A DNA stretch of 64,000 bases from Runella sp. MFBS21 (GTDB taxonomy: Bacteria; Bacteroidota; Bacteroidia; Cytophagales; Spirosomataceae), in contig NZ_JARNTW010000006.1 of NCBI RefSeq assembly GCF_029433105.1, positions 1 through 64,000 on the forward strand, in the 5' to 3' direction. Positions 8,126-17,874 of this stretch are shown here, one piece after another. The notes beneath the pieces are model-generated. The model saw only the letters and a program-made list of their open reading frames with translations. It ran no database searches and was not told where the DNA came from. The stretch's first letter is position 1. Every line of letters starts with the position of its first letter. A program made the position numbers and the translations under genes.

Positions 8126-10098
8126 CGCGCCAAAAGTACAGTACCTGTTTTGACAAAAGCTTTCCCTAAAGAATCTTTGATTTCGATACGGTAAATATAA
8201 GTTCCTTCCGAAGCCGGCTGACCGTTGATTTTTCCGTCCCAGCCGTCAAAAGCGTTATTGGTTTCAAAAAGAGGCTGTCCCCACCGATTGTAAATAATTA
8301 GCTTTGATGTATCCAAAAATTGTCCTTTAGGAGCAAATTTATCGTTGATATTATCATCATTTGGAGAAAACGCATCTGGCACAAAAACCGTAGCTTCGCG
8401 TTGAAACACAAAGAAGTTGGAATAACTAGCCCCTGCTCCTCCTTGAGGATAAGCAATGATACGATATCTAAACAATTGTTGATCAGGGTTATAAACTTCA
8501 GGATTGTAGCTCAAATTTCCGCCTACAGGTACTTGGTCTACCAAAACGCCCTGTTCGTCCAAAATCTCCAACTCGTATTGATTCACCTGAACTCCAAAGG
8601 GAGACTGAGAGGTCCAATCTACCGTTGTGGTGGTTTTGGAAGTGAGATAAACACTACAGAGAGGCGGCGTAGGTTCTGAGCGATTTCCGCAAGCATTTTC
8701 ATATTGGATTTTATAACAATAAGATTGTTTTGCAGGATTTGCTTCGTTGTCGATATACAAAAATGAGTTACTTTGGGTAGCTATTTCTTTAAAATTATTG
8801 CTACCATCATCCGAGCGTAGATAAACTAACCTATAAGAATTTGTAATTCCCGAAGTAGGAGATGTACTGATTACATGTATTTTTTGGGTACTCTCGTCTA
8901 CACTAACGGAGGGCGTTCTTACTACAGAGGGAATGATGTTAGAAATCGCTTTGACGCATTTGAGCGATGATACCGACTCCACACCTCCCGATAGCTGAAC
9001 TACTAATTGATAGCAATATTGCTCTCCACATACTACATTGGCGTCTATTTGGGTAGTGGTACCAATACTCGGGATAACCTGAGCTATGGATGAGTTTCGG
9101 ACAATTCTATAACCTAGAAAATTTGGATCCGTAGGATATTGCTTCCATTTCAGCTCATTTTGTCGATTTTGGGCAGTTACTTCTAGGTTGGTAGCACATA
9201 CCACATTAGAGAGTTGCGTAGAAGTATTTTCGCAGCCGTCTTTTGCCGACAGTCTAAAGCAATAATCGTTGTTGAGAGCATTGATGTTACTTACTATCAC
9301 CGTAGTAGTATCATTGGTCGTCATAAGTTGACCTGAGCTACGATAAGTCCCGTTGTTTTCGCTTACTTCTACTTCGGCAGCAGCGCCTTGGGTCCCTCTC
9401 ACCAAGATTGCTACAGTGCCATTGTCGCGCACTGTTACTTTACGAATCGCCACTGATGAAAGAGGTGTAGTATTGAGAGCTATATCTGCGGAAGGTTTGA
9501 CACAGCCTCCTACCACCTCACCTCCTACCAGTCCCGACACCAACACCCTAGCAGTACTGCTAGCCGAGGAATAAGTATGGAGAGATTTCATGTTGCTGCT
9601 TTTTGATACCAAGTTTGTGGTACCATCCCCCCAATCAATCCTAAATTCATCATACCGTTGCGCTGTGCTATCGTCAGGAATAGTCACTTGTACTTGGCGC
9701 CCACTACAAGCTCTTACCGTAAAATTAGGTGGATAATAAACCTCCACTGTTTGGCAAGCAATGGAGCCGGTACCATTACTAGCAAATTGTAAAATCTGAT
9801 AAGTACCTTGCTTAAAATATTTGAATTTTTTTACATTCGTTAGGCCCCCGTTAGGTAATGTAGGATCCCCTCCTTTATAATCAAAAACATAAGAATCATT
9901 TGCCACTGCTCCTTCAACCGTCACCTCAAAACCGTTGTTTTGGAAAGCACACCCCTTGACTGTTCCATTCACGCCATTGACCTTGAAGCCTCCCTGAGCT
10001 GCATTGGAAGGAGGGTTTGTACACCAGTTGGTCGACTGCTGAGCATAAACACCTGTAAAACAGATACATGAAAACAAAAATAAAAGATATCTCCTCAT
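8122..10098 (-). CDS. T9SS type B sorting-domain protein with Fn3/PKD-like repeats
   Basis: A 658-residue surface or secreted protein. The Sec signal (RRYLLFLFSCICFTGVYAQQ) begins at the ATG at 10098; the longer frame to 10203 would place 35 charged residues ahead of it and overlap the ribBA promoter. The body is a chain of beta-sandwich (PKD and fibronectin-III-like) domains with many paired cysteines and no catalytic motif. The last 90 residues are the gliding-motility-associated C-terminal (CHU_C) domain: VFVPDAFSPNDDNINDKF, LIIYNRWGQPLFET and GWDGKINGQPASEGTYIYRI. This domain is the type B signal that sends proteins through the type IX secretion system. A role as adhesin or structural surface protein is likely, but no specific partner can be named. 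Confidence 0.88.
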   Translation of the reverse strand: MRRYLLFLFSCICFTGVYAQQSTNWCTNPPSNAAQGGFKVNGVNGTVKGCAFQNNGFEVTVEGAVANDSYVFDYKGGDPTLPNGGLTNVKKFKYFKQGTYQILQFASNGTGSIACQTVEVYYPPNFTVRACSGRQVQVTIPDDSTAQRYDEFRIDWGDGTTNLVSKSSNMKSLHTYSSASSTARVLVSGLVGGEVVGGCVKPSADIALNTTPLSSVAIRKVTVRDNGTVAILVRGTQGAAAEVEVSENNGTYRSSGQLMTTNDTTTVIVSNINALNNDYCFRLSAKDGCENTSTQLSNVVCATNLEVTAQNRQNELKWKQYPTDPNFLGYRIVRNSSIAQVIPSIGTTTQIDANVVCGEQYCYQLVVQLSGGVESVSSLKCVKAISNIIPSVVRTPSVSVDESTQKIHVISTSPTSGITNSYRLVYLRSDDGSNNFKEIATQSNSFLYIDNEANPAKQSYCYKIQYENACGNRSEPTPPLCSVYLTSKTTTTVDWTSQSPFGVQVNQYELEILDEQGVLVDQVPVGGNLSYNPEVYNPDQQLFRYRIIAYPQGGAGASYSNFFVFQREATVFVPDAFSPNDDNINDKFAPKGQFLDTSKLIIYNRWGQPLFETNNAFDGWDGKINGQPASEGTYIYRIEIKDSLGKAFVKTGTVLLAR

Positions 10099-10136
10099 AG
10101 CTTTTCGATTTCTACTTTCCTTCCCGCCAAAGAACG

Positions 10137-10144
10137 TATCTTTG
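10137..10144 (+). promoter_or_regulatory. -7 box of ribBA promoter
   Basis: TATCTTTG is an exact match to the Bacteroidota primary-sigma -7 consensus TAnnTTTG. It would start transcription near 10151, about 90 bases before ribBA. No clear -33 TTG element is present at the usual spacing. Confidence 0.5.
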
Positions 10145-10241
10145 TCGAAAGTTGTTTCACTAACACACTGAGTACGGTTTTGCTTTAACAAGTATGTAAG
10201 CATAAAACGTGATTTTCAACATTCTATTTCTTATCTGATAC

Positions 10242-11489
10242 ATGGATAGCAATAATAATACCAATTCCATTCCACTCGACTCAATTGAAGATGCGATTCG
10301 TGAAATTAGGGAAGGAAAAATCATCATTGTAGTAGATGATGAAGACCGAGAAAATGAGGGAGACTTCATATGTGCTGCCGAAAAGATTACTCCAGAGATG
10401 GTCAATTTTATGGTAAAAGAAGGACGCGGTTTGATGTGTGCTCCTCTTACAGTAGAACGCTGCGACGAATTGGGTCTTAAAATGATGGTCGGTAACAATA
10501 CCTCTAGTCACGAAACTCCTTTTACGGTTTCGGTAGATTTGTTAGGTTATGGCTGTACTACGGGAATTTCGGCTTCTGACCGTGCCAAAACTATCCAAGC
10601 CTTGGTAAATCCTGATACGCGCCCCGAAGAACTGGGACGCCCTGGACATATTTTTCCGCTTCGTTCGATGCCAGGTGGGGTATTGCGGCGTACAGGCCAT
10701 ACCGAAGCCGCCATTGATTTTGCTAGGCTGGCGGGATTGGCGCCTGCAGGTGTGCTAATCGAAATCCTTAATGAAGACGGTAGTATGGCTCGTTTGCCTG
10801 AGCTAAGGGTATTGGCAGACAAGTTTGGGATGAAGCTAGTATCCATCAAAGACCTGATTGAGTACCGCCTTCGTACCGAAACGCTCATTAAGCGTGAAAT
10901 CGCCGTAGATATGCCTACTGAATGGGGGCATTTTGAGATGGTTGCGTTTAGACAAACCAATACCGACGATTTACACTTAGCTCTTATTAAAGGCACTTGG
11001 GAAAAAGACGAACCTATTTTAGTAAGAGTGCATTCTTCTTGTGCTACTGGCGATATTTTTGGTTCGTGCCGTTGCGACTGCGGCCCACAGCTTCATGCTT
11101 CTATGCAAATGGTCGAAAAGGCGGGCAAGGGAGTGGTGGTTTATATGAATCAAGAAGGGCGTGGTATCGGTCTCATCAACAAATTGAAGGCTTATAAACT
11201 TCAAGAAAATGGTCTTGATACTGTGGAAGCCAATATCGCTCTAGGCTTCAAAATGGACGAGCGTGATTATGGTGTAGGAGCCCAAATTTTGCGAGATTTG
11301 GGAATTAGTAAAATCAATCTGATTTCAAATAATCCCAAGAAAAGAGTAGGCTTGATGGGATATGGTCTCGAAATAGTGGACGTAACCCCCATCGAGATGC
11401 TGGCCAACCCTTATAATGAAGGGTACTTGCTTACCAAAAGAGATAAAATGGGCCATCGCCTGACTCAATTTGCGAGTGTAAAAGAATAG
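10242..11489 (+). CDS. ribBA: Bifunctional DHBP synthase / GTP cyclohydrolase II
   Basis: A 415-residue fusion that catalyses the two entry steps of riboflavin synthesis: ribulose 5-phosphate to 3,4-dihydroxy-2-butanone 4-phosphate (N-terminal half) and GTP to the first pyrimidine intermediate (C-terminal half). The RibB part shows [11 protein letters not shown] (acidic metal-binding loop), FTVSVD and [11 protein letters not shown]. The RibA part shows the zinc-binding cysteines in [17 protein letters not shown] and the GTP-site motif NQEGRGIGL. Both halves look intact. The length fits bacterial RibBA. The gene stands alone, with a terminator after it and no FMN riboswitch in front, so its control is not evident. 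Confidence 0.96.
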   Translation: MDSNNNTNSIPLDSIEDAIREIREGKIIIVVDDEDRENEGDFICAAEKITPEMVNFMVKEGRGLMCAPLTVERCDELGLKMMVGNNTSSHETPFTVSVDLLGYGCTTGISASDRAKTIQALVNPDTRPEELGRPGHIFPLRSMPGGVLRRTGHTEAAIDFARLAGLAPAGVLIEILNEDGSMARLPELRVLADKFGMKLVSIKDLIEYRLRTETLIKREIAVDMPTEWGHFEMVAFRQTNTDDLHLALIKGTWEKDEPILVRVHSSCATGDIFGSCRCDCGPQLHASMQMVEKAGKGVVVYMNQEGRGIGLINKLKAYKLQENGLDTVEANIALGFKMDERDYGVGAQILRDLGISKINLISNNPKKRVGLMGYGLEIVDVTPIEMLANPYNEGYLLTKRDKMGHRLTQFASVKE

Positions 11490-11515
11490 CTTTTTTTAAC
11501 TCTTCATATACCCAT

Positions 11516-11553
11516 AAAAAATGGAAATCGGTGAATGTCGATTTCCATTTTTT
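11516..11553. terminator. Bidirectional terminator between ribBA and the barrel gene
   Basis: A 15-bp perfect inverted repeat (arms 11516-11530 and 11539-11553) has an 8-nt loop and A/T runs on both sides. It fits rho-independent termination of ribBA and of the converging gene at 11570. Confidence 0.85.
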
Positions 11554-11569
11554 ATTAAACAACTTCCTT

Positions 11570-12235
11570 TTAAAACAATACCGCTCTAATCACTAGCGGA
11601 CTAGAAGTAGGGTAAATGTTTTCGGAAGGATAAGAAGGATTGACGAGGCTATTGTAGCTCAGATTGTAAAGCAGCATAATGTTGAATGCTTTAATAAATC
11701 GCCCACCTATGGGTGTAGAATAGGAAGCTCCCACCAGTGCAGAATTAATCCATTTGCGACGTGCAATCCCATTGGAGAGATAATCGCGGTATTGGACATT
11801 TAAGGTTTCGTACTCTGCGTTTAGGTTGATGCTTTCAAATACATTAAACATCCCAAATACTCGCCCTCCGTAATTATCGTAGCTTTCTTTGTAGGCAGCA
11901 GTACTCCCAAACGAACGATAACGAATACTCGTGTATTGATAAGTGATACCCGCACCTAAGGCCAAGCGATCTGTTACTTGATACCCCGCCACCGGCGATA
12001 CGCCAATACTGGTCACTGTTCCAAACGAAAGAGGGCCGATACTTCCCCCTAAGCGCAATTTGTCTAAAGCTGAAGGAGCACGCTCGGGTTTTTTCTTGGG
12101 AGGTTCATTCATAACCTTGATAGGTCCTTCTTCCTGCCTTACCGGAGGTGCATCGGGATTAGCTGTATTTTGGGCTAAGGCCGAAAATGCAAAAAGCCAC
12201 CCAAGAACCCCTAGCATCAATGTGGTATTTCTCAT
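11570..12235 (-). CDS. Outer-membrane beta-barrel protein, unknown function
   Basis: A 221-residue exported protein. A Sec signal (TTLMLGVLGWLFAFSALAQN) follows the ATG at 12235; the longer frame to 12289 adds a hydrophobic stretch without a second signal and is unlikely. After a proline- and charge-rich linker (PPVRQEEGPIKVMNEPPKKK) comes a repetitive pattern of amphipathic strands with Gly and Tyr turns (GAGITYQYTSIRYRSFG, GGRVFGMFNVFESINLNAEYE), typical of a small eight- to ten-stranded barrel. It ends in aromatic LVIRAVLF, a usual barrel C-terminus. I cannot assign a family. It lies downstream of the ABC ATPase in the same direction but may have its own promoter at 12312-12319 (TATCTTTG on the minus strand). 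Confidence 0.75.
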   Translation of the reverse strand: MRNTTLMLGVLGWLFAFSALAQNTANPDAPPVRQEEGPIKVMNEPPKKKPERAPSALDKLRLGGSIGPLSFGTVTSIGVSPVAGYQVTDRLALGAGITYQYTSIRYRSFGSTAAYKESYDNYGGRVFGMFNVFESINLNAEYETLNVQYRDYLSNGIARRKWINSALVGASYSTPIGGRFIKAFNIMLLYNLSYNSLVNPSYPSENIYPTSSPLVIRAVLF

Positions 12236-12321
12236 GGTCTTGTTATAAATAAAAAATAAAAGATACGTTGTATAATACGTTTGAAACAAGGCTTTTGTTT
12301 CAAACGAAATTCAAAGATAAG

Positions 12322-13032
12322 CTATTGCGTAGTTAGCTCTCTGAAAACTTCTTCGAGGGATTTACCTTCATTTTGTAAATCTTCCAAAATACGATTGGCC
12401 ACCACTCTACCTCGGTTGATAATCACAACACGATTGCAAATAGCTTCTACTTCTTGCATAATATGTGACGAAAATAATACAGTTTTTTGTTGACCAACGG
12501 TCTTGATAAGATTTCGAATCTCAATGATTTGGTTAGGATCTAAGCCAGTAGTGGCTTCATCTAAAATAAGTACGGGTGGATTATGAATCAATGCTTGCGC
12601 CAAGCCTACACGCTGCCGATAACCTTTGGATAACTGCCCAATTTTTTTGTGTTGCTCTATCTCTAACCCACACATTTCTATCATTTCATTGACTCGAATG
12701 CTAAGTTCTCTGCCTTTGAGGTCATACAAAGCTCCCACAAAACGCAAAAACTCTTTGATGTACATATCAGTATAGAGAGGATTATGTTCTGGCAAATACC
12801 CTATACTACGCCGTACTTGCATGGAGTGCTGAGCTACATCAAAACCATGGACTTCTACTTTACCGCTTGTAGCAGACAAATAGCAAGTGGTGATTTTCAT
12901 GGTAGTAGACTTACCCGCACCATTAGGGCCCAAAAAACCTACAATTTCTCCGGGATTTACATCAAAACTTATATCATCGACCGCCTTTTGGCTGCCATAA
13001 ATTTTCGTAAGGTTTTGGATACGGATAGACAT
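12322..13032 (-). CDS. ABC transporter ATP-binding protein, GldA-like
   Basis: A 236-residue ABC ATPase with Walker A GPNGAGKST, Q-loop region YLPEHNPLY, signature LSKGYRQR, Walker B VLILDEATTGLDP and the switch histidine in FSSHIMQEVE. The ending (NRGRVVANRILEDL) is of the ABC-2/GldA kind. GldA is the ATPase of the gliding-associated GldA-GldF-GldG transporter; the resemblance and the phylum make that plausible. However, no permease gene is adjacent, and the protein is shorter than F. johnsoniae GldA as I remember it, so a general drug or polysaccharide exporter ATPase is an alternative. The ATG at 13032 (MSIRIQNLTKIYG) begins at the first strand of the domain; the frame to 13071 adds nothing recognisable. 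Confidence 0.85.
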   Translation of the reverse strand: MSIRIQNLTKIYGSQKAVDDISFDVNPGEIVGFLGPNGAGKSTTMKITTCYLSATSGKVEVHGFDVAQHSMQVRRSIGYLPEHNPLYTDMYIKEFLRFVGALYDLKGRELSIRVNEMIEMCGLEIEQHKKIGQLSKGYRQRVGLAQALIHNPPVLILDEATTGLDPNQIIEIRNLIKTVGQQKTVLFSSHIMQEVEAICNRVVIINRGRVVANRILEDLQNEGKSLEEVFRELTTQ

Positions 13033-13082
13033 GTTTTTTATAGAATTGGGGCGAAAATACAAAATTCTCACTTAGGGTCTTG

Positions 13083-13090
13083 TATCTTTG
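13083..13090 (+). promoter_or_regulatory. -7 box upstream of the 829-residue T9SS protein
   Basis: TATCTTTG matches TAnnTTTG exactly and would start transcription near 13097, about 80 bases before the gene at 13176. No clear -33 element is seen. Confidence 0.45.
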
Positions 13091-13175
13091 CTAGTAGGAT
13101 TGAGGTAGATTATACGTTATCTGAAATTTTTTATCTTTTAATTCGCTCCAGATAACATTTAACGGACAATATTTT

Positions 13176-15665
13176 ATGAGATTGTTTTATCGTTTTACAT
13201 TCATATTTTTAAATTTATTACTAGCTCAAAATAAATTATTTGCGCAGTTTCCTTTTATTGTGACCAGCAATGTACCCACCACCAGTATCTGTTCGGGTAC
13301 TAACTTGTCAGTGGCGTTTTTGGTTTCGAACGTTACTGGAAATAGCCAATATACCGTTCAGCTTTCCAACGCTAGTGGGTCTTTTACTTTCTCTACTCCT
13401 ACCGTACTTGCCACTGGTACAAGTAGCCCTATTGTCGTTACTATTCCCGCCAATACTCCCGTGGGAGATTATCGTATTAGGGTCATTACTGATGTGGCGG
13501 GGGTTACGTATGTCCCGTCCGAATCTTTCACCCTACTTCATCCTGCCACAGCTACCATCAAAGGCGACACCACTATCATCAGAGGAGGGAGTGCCACCCT
13601 CACTGTTCAGTTTACAGGCAGTAGCCCTTGGACTTATACATTTACCAATACCAACACTGGCACTACTTCTACCAATCCTCTACTAGGTGCTGTACAGCCC
13701 ACTGTTTCGACGACCTATACCTTACAATCTGTCAGTAATGCCTGCGGTGCTGGCACCGTAGCAGGCAGTGCACGAGTCAAGGTACTTCCTATCATCAATG
13801 CTAGTTTTACTCCTACAAGCCTTTGTGCGGGAGCTTCTTCGTCAGTAGCGTTTACTCAAATAGGTAGTTTTGATACTACCCAAGTGACATATACTGCCCA
13901 ATTGTCAAATGCTACGGGGAGTTTTGGCAGTCCTATTGCCATAGGTACAGCTGCTGCTAGCCCTATTAGTGTGGTGATGCCGGGCAACCTCGCCGCTGGA
14001 ACGGGCTATCGCATCAGAGTAGTAGCCAGTGCCGCCGCCTCTTCCAATACCACTAATGCTTTTACGATAAAACCCTTACCCACGGCTATCATTAGTGGCA
14101 CCACTACCATCGGAATTGGCGATTCCACCAACCTTTCACTTGCGTTTACAGGTGAAGCACCTTGGACTTACCAAATCAGTGGCCGTACCGCTGCCACCAC
14201 CACTACCACCCCCACCACTGTACGAGTAGCGCCCACTACCACTACTAGTTACACGCTCACTTCAATAAGCAATGCCTGTGGCATAGGTACCATGTCGGGC
14301 AATGCTCTTATCACTGTCATTCCCCGTATTAGTGTAGCAGAATTAGCTTTAGGAAGTGTCTGTGCGGGAGTAGGGGTAAGTTTGCCTTTTACTGTTAGTG
14401 GCACTTTCTCGACTGCCGTAACGTATACGGCTCAGCTATCTGATGGCGCGGGCAGTTTTGCAAGTCCTTTGTCATTAGGAACCGCCTCAAGTAGTCCTAT
14501 CAATATTACTTTACCCACTACATTACCGGCAGGTAGTTTGTATCGTATTCGGGTGATTGCCAGTGCTCCTGCTAGCAGTGTAAGCAGCGAACCCTTTATA
14601 CTTAAAGTACGTCCTAGTGCTTCTATTAGTGGCAATACAACTATCAATTTTGGAGAAAACACCTCTTTGGTACTCACATTTTTAGGAGAAGGCCCCTGGA
14701 CGTATACTTTATCCGACGGAAGCACTGGTTCCACTTCTACCTCTCCTCTGACCCTAAACCTGACTCCCTCTCAAACCACGGCTTATACCATCACATCGGT
14801 CAAAAACGCCTGTGGAGAAGGAACTGCTACTGGTAGTGCTACTGTGACGGTGATTCCCCGAATCATGACAGAAGACTTGAACGCCGGCATCTGTTCAGGT
14901 AAAGAAACAGACATAAAATTTACGATTGGCGGCTCACTCCCAGCCAATACAGTATTTCAGGCGCAATTATCTGACAAAAATGGCTCTTTTGCCAACCCAA
15001 CCATTATTGGTACGGCCAATCAAAGTCCCATTAGGGTATCTATCCCTACAACGCTCGAACAAAACGGGAAGTATCAAATACGTACCATAGCAATAAATAA
15101 TGCGGCGATTGTGAGTGTTCCGTCGGCTCCTTTTTCATTGGCTCTTGCACCTACTGCTGTACTTAGCGGCGGCGGTAATTTTCCCATCAAACCTGGCGAA
15201 GAGTTTTTATTGATTATACAGCTAGGAGGTGATGGCCCTTGGACGTACGTATTGTCTGACAATACTACGGCTACTACTAGTACGTCTCCTGCTATCGTCA
15301 CAGTAAAGCCCGACTTTCCGACAACGTATACCTTAAAATCAGTCTCTAATGGTTGTGGTACGGGTACGGTTTCGGGCAGTGCCACAGCCAATGTCATCAT
15401 CACGAGCATTAATACAACCCAACCAGATATTTTTACGGTGTTCCCGAATCCTTCTACCAATCAGCTTTATCTCAAAACCTCTCATCCCAAAGCTCAAGAA
15501 TGGGAACTGCTGGATTTGCAAGGTAGGCTAATTCAAAAACGGCAATGGGATATGAGACCTGATTTTGAAGACACTATTGATATACGTAATCTCCCTTTAG
15601 GTACTTATCTGATTCGCGTCAGAATTGAAAACCAATGGCTTCATAAAAAAATCATAAAAAAGTAA
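13176..15665 (+). CDS. T9SS-secreted tandem-repeat protein
   Basis: An 829-residue Ser/Thr-rich exported protein. After a signal peptide (about 1-24) come four tandem units of about 181 residues (roughly 27-206, 207-388, 389-568, 569-750). Each unit has two halves: one with C-[SA]-G, AQLS-GSF, SSPI and YRIRV-ASAP, and one with ISG-TTI, GE-PWTY, TSTSP, TTYTL-SVSNACG-GT-SGSA. Residues 755-829 form a type A T9SS sorting domain (VFPNPSTNQLYL, DIRNLPLGTYLIRVR, KKIIKK). No catalytic domain is visible, so the role is probably structural or adhesive. The same two-part module occurs twice in the phosphatase at 17864-20725. The two Cys positions per unit are conserved, which suggests a structural disulphide. 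Confidence 0.88.
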   Translation: MRLFYRFTFIFLNLLLAQNKLFAQFPFIVTSNVPTTSICSGTNLSVAFLVSNVTGNSQYTVQLSNASGSFTFSTPTVLATGTSSPIVVTIPANTPVGDYRIRVITDVAGVTYVPSESFTLLHPATATIKGDTTIIRGGSATLTVQFTGSSPWTYTFTNTNTGTTSTNPLLGAVQPTVSTTYTLQSVSNACGAGTVAGSARVKVLPIINASFTPTSLCAGASSSVAFTQIGSFDTTQVTYTAQLSNATGSFGSPIAIGTAAASPISVVMPGNLAAGTGYRIRVVASAAASSNTTNAFTIKPLPTAIISGTTTIGIGDSTNLSLAFTGEAPWTYQISGRTAATTTTTPTTVRVAPTTTTSYTLTSISNACGIGTMSGNALITVIPRISVAELALGSVCAGVGVSLPFTVSGTFSTAVTYTAQLSDGAGSFASPLSLGTASSSPINITLPTTLPAGSLYRIRVIASAPASSVSSEPFILKVRPSASISGNTTINFGENTSLVLTFLGEGPWTYTLSDGSTGSTSTSPLTLNLTPSQTTAYTITSVKNACGEGTATGSATVTVIPRIMTEDLNAGICSGKETDIKFTIGGSLPANTVFQAQLSDKNGSFANPTIIGTANQSPIRVSIPTTLEQNGKYQIRTIAINNAAIVSVPSAPFSLALAPTAVLSGGGNFPIKPGEEFLLIIQLGGDGPWTYVLSDNTTATTSTSPAIVTVKPDFPTTYTLKSVSNGCGTGTVSGSATANVIITSINTTQPDIFTVFPNPSTNQLYLKTSHPKAQEWELLDLQGRLIQKRQWDMRPDFEDTIDIRNLPLGTYLIRVRIENQWLHKKIIKK

Positions 15666-15693
15666 AGGCGGGAGTTCCCGCCTTTACTTTTTT
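15656..15693. terminator. Bidirectional terminator
   Basis: A GC-rich stem (AGTAAAGGCGGGA at 15661-15673 against its complement at 15676-15688) with a tight loop is flanked by A on the left and T on the right. It separates the converging genes ending at 15665 and 15692. Confidence 0.9.
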
Positions 15694-17200
15694 AGCCTTG
15701 ATGTTCTTTCCGCAACAAATCATTGACGGTTTTGACGGGGTTGAAGGTAATAAGTGGTACTTCCACAAATACCGTATTCCAATCAGACATCGAACCATTC
15801 CAGAGTCCTGGAAGCTCTTGGGCTTTTAGATCTTTACCATCTTTTGATTTTTGGGTAATAAATCCGGTATTAATATCTCTAAAAGACATCAGTGAAAACT
15901 TTTTGCCTTTGTACCCTCTCAACGAACATACCAAATCGACGGGATTGAAGTGGGTAGCGGTATCAAACAAAGCTTTTTGGACCGAATCACTCATATCAAT
16001 CTGCGCTGATTCTACTACTTGAAGAGAAGTGGTACCGTCAGGATTAAGTGCCCAGAAAGGGCCACCACCTGGCTCGCCTACGTTTTTAACCATACCGCAA
16101 AGCCGTACAGGACGGTCTAGCTTTTCGGCAAAATAGGCAAGTTTTTGGGCACTACTCCAAGTTTCAAAATCTGCTGGCGGTAAAGTGTAAAGTATTTTTT
16201 CATAAAATGAAGCTAGTTCTTCAATGAGTGTATCATCTTTACCACCGTTTTCGATATTTTCTTGAAAATCGAATATCTGCTGACGATATTTCAAAAGCAA
16301 TGCTCCCAATACTTTTTTGTAAACAAAAGTGGTTTCTTTGAGCTGATCAGGTACTACATTATCAATATTTTTGATAAAAACCACATCTCCGTCTTGGTCA
16401 TCCAAATTGGCCAACAAAGCACCATGTCCTGCTGGTCTGAAAAGCAAACTGCTGTCCGAGTTGCGGAAAGGAGTATTGTCTATATTGACAGAAATGGTAT
16501 CGGTCGAGGGCTTTTGTTCGGAAAAGTTAATCTCATACGTTACCCCAAACTCATCTTCATAATGGGGTTTTACGACGTCAATCAATGCTTCAAAACGGCT
16601 ACGGTGCTCAGGCGAAACCGTAAAATGAATACGAACTACCCCTGCCGCATTGGCATAATTGGTTCCTTCAATCAAATGCTCTTCCACGGGAGTGCGAGCG
16701 CCTGTTTCATAACGATGAAATTTCAATAGCCCTTTTGGCAGATTACCATAATCTAGGCCCTTGCTTGAAAGAAGATAATCAGCGATTTTCTGAAAATTAC
16801 CCGCTGCAATTTCGGTTTCAATGTCAATATCATCTTTTGCCATTGCGGTTTTGAGATCCTCAAAAAAAGCAAAATCGCGTAAACGTTCACCAAACTCTAC
16901 GATAGACTTATCACTCTTGCCTTCATCTTTATAAGCAAAAAGTGATTTAAACATCCGAGTAGCGGCGCCCGAAGCGGGTACAAATTTTAATAAAGAAATA
17001 TCAGCCGATTGTGCATCAAACTCCTCCACCAATGTGGCTAATTCGTTTTCCTCAACTCGTACCACTCCGTCTCCCACTGTAGCCGCTTTGAGTACTTTTA
17101 GATAAGGAAAACCTGTTTGAAAATGAGCAATTTGTTGCTGAATCGTTTCAAGTGAAATCCCTTGGTTAGCAATTTGAATAAGGTCTTTTTCCGTAAACAT
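15692..17200 (-). CDS. DUF4301 family protein
   Basis: A 502-residue cytoplasmic protein of the DUF4301 family, which is common in Bacteroidota. Features seen are a glycine-rich segment near residue 75 (KFVPASGAATRMFKSLF), a HFTVSPEHRSRF segment near the middle, and RPAGHGALLANL followed by an acidic stretch (DDQDGDVVFIKNIDNV). The last two resemble sugar-nucleotidyltransferase active-site loops, so an NTP-dependent transferase fold is a reasonable inference, but no reaction is known. Other conserved-looking patches are VKNVGEPGGGPFW and CSLRGYKGKKFSL. The start at 17200 (MFTEKDLIQIANQG) is the first Met. The gene stands alone between a terminator and an AT-rich spacer. Confidence 0.85.
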   Translation of the reverse strand: MFTEKDLIQIANQGISLETIQQQIAHFQTGFPYLKVLKAATVGDGVVRVEENELATLVEEFDAQSADISLLKFVPASGAATRMFKSLFAYKDEGKSDKSIVEFGERLRDFAFFEDLKTAMAKDDIDIETEIAAGNFQKIADYLLSSKGLDYGNLPKGLLKFHRYETGARTPVEEHLIEGTNYANAAGVVRIHFTVSPEHRSRFEALIDVVKPHYEDEFGVTYEINFSEQKPSTDTISVNIDNTPFRNSDSSLLFRPAGHGALLANLDDQDGDVVFIKNIDNVVPDQLKETTFVYKKVLGALLLKYRQQIFDFQENIENGGKDDTLIEELASFYEKILYTLPPADFETWSSAQKLAYFAEKLDRPVRLCGMVKNVGEPGGGPFWALNPDGTTSLQVVESAQIDMSDSVQKALFDTATHFNPVDLVCSLRGYKGKKFSLMSFRDINTGFITQKSKDGKDLKAQELPGLWNGSMSDWNTVFVEVPLITFNPVKTVNDLLRKEHQG

Positions 17201-17380
17201 GATATAAGAGAAGTAGTTGAATTAAGATTATGTTTGAATGATAAATTTTCAGAATAAAAAATATATTTGTTTTGTCATATTTAATTTAAAATAACTCATA
17301 AAACAGGCTTGAAAGTAAAAAATATTTCTGAAGTTGATGACCATTTGATAAAAAAACAACATTAAAATGATTTTACGTCG

Positions 17381-17388
17381 TACCTTTG
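17381..17388 (+). promoter_or_regulatory. -7 box of the Nudix gene
   Basis: TACCTTTG matches TAnnTTTG exactly. Transcription from about 17395 would make the ATG at 17410 the start; an upstream in-frame Met at 17386 lies inside the promoter box and is therefore unlikely. The remainder of the 17201-17409 spacer is very AT-rich and shows nothing else. Confidence 0.55.
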
Positions 17389-17409
17389 TATAAAAATAAA
17401 TATCCGCGT

Positions 17410-17874
17410 ATGTCTCACTCTCATCCCTCCGAACATCCCAAAAAACTCGTAGTAGTACCTTGTGCTATTTTCGAGAAGGAGGGTCGTATCTTTGCTGCTC
17501 AACGCAGTGATGGTATGTCGCTGGCTTTCAAATGGGAGTTTCCGGGCGGCAAAGTAGAAGAAGGTGAAAGCGAGGAAGAAACCCTTCACCGAGAGATAAT
17601 GGAAGAGATGAGTGTTGAGATTGAAATCGGGGTTCGTTTGGCGCCTACATACAAAGAAGATACGCATCGAATCATATGCCTGGTGCCTTATATATGTCGT
17701 ATTATGAGTGCCCCTATTGTACTTACAGAACATCTTCAATACAAATGGGTAAAGATTGAAGAAATATACAAGTTGGATTGGGCAGAAGCAGACTTAGGCG
17801 TAATCCAGACATTCTTCCAATACCGCGATTCGAAACTTCTCTGCCGCAATCCTAAGCTAAGAGTTAGAGTTTAA
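17410..17874 (+). CDS. MutT-like Nudix (d)NTP pyrophosphohydrolase
   Basis: A 154-residue Nudix hydrolase, probably one that removes oxidised or unusual nucleoside triphosphates by hydrolysis to the monophosphate. The Nudix box runs from GGKVEEGESEEETLHREI into MEEMSV; all metal-binding acidic residues and the Arg-Glu pair are present, but the usual Gly near its end is Ser. The preceding segment (VVPCAIFEKEGRIFAAQRS, then FKWEFPGGK) is of the MutT/NudG kind, in which a short protein binds the nucleotide through the beta sheet. A tail-to-tail overlap of 11 bases joins it to the phosphatase gene on the other strand. Substrate preference cannot be read from the sequence. Confidence 0.9.
   Translation: MSHSHPSEHPKKLVVVPCAIFEKEGRIFAAQRSDGMSLAFKWEFPGGKVEEGESEEETLHREIMEEMSVEIEIGVRLAPTYKEDTHRIICLVPYICRIMSAPIVLTEHLQYKWVKIEEIYKLDWAEADLGVIQTFFQYRDSKLLCRNPKLRVRV

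Noticed and set aside
10099-10241. FMN riboswitch before ribBA
   Set aside because: None of the conserved RFN blocks are visible in the short spacer.
12322-13032. Firm naming of the ABC ATPase as gldA
   Set aside because: The protein is shorter than I expect for GldA and no gldF/gldG permease genes are adjacent; only 'GldA-like' is supported.
17410-17874. Broken Nudix box (Gly to Ser near its end)
   Set aside because: The metal-binding acidic residues are intact and this Gly is variable in active MutT-like proteins, so it is not evidence of inactivity.
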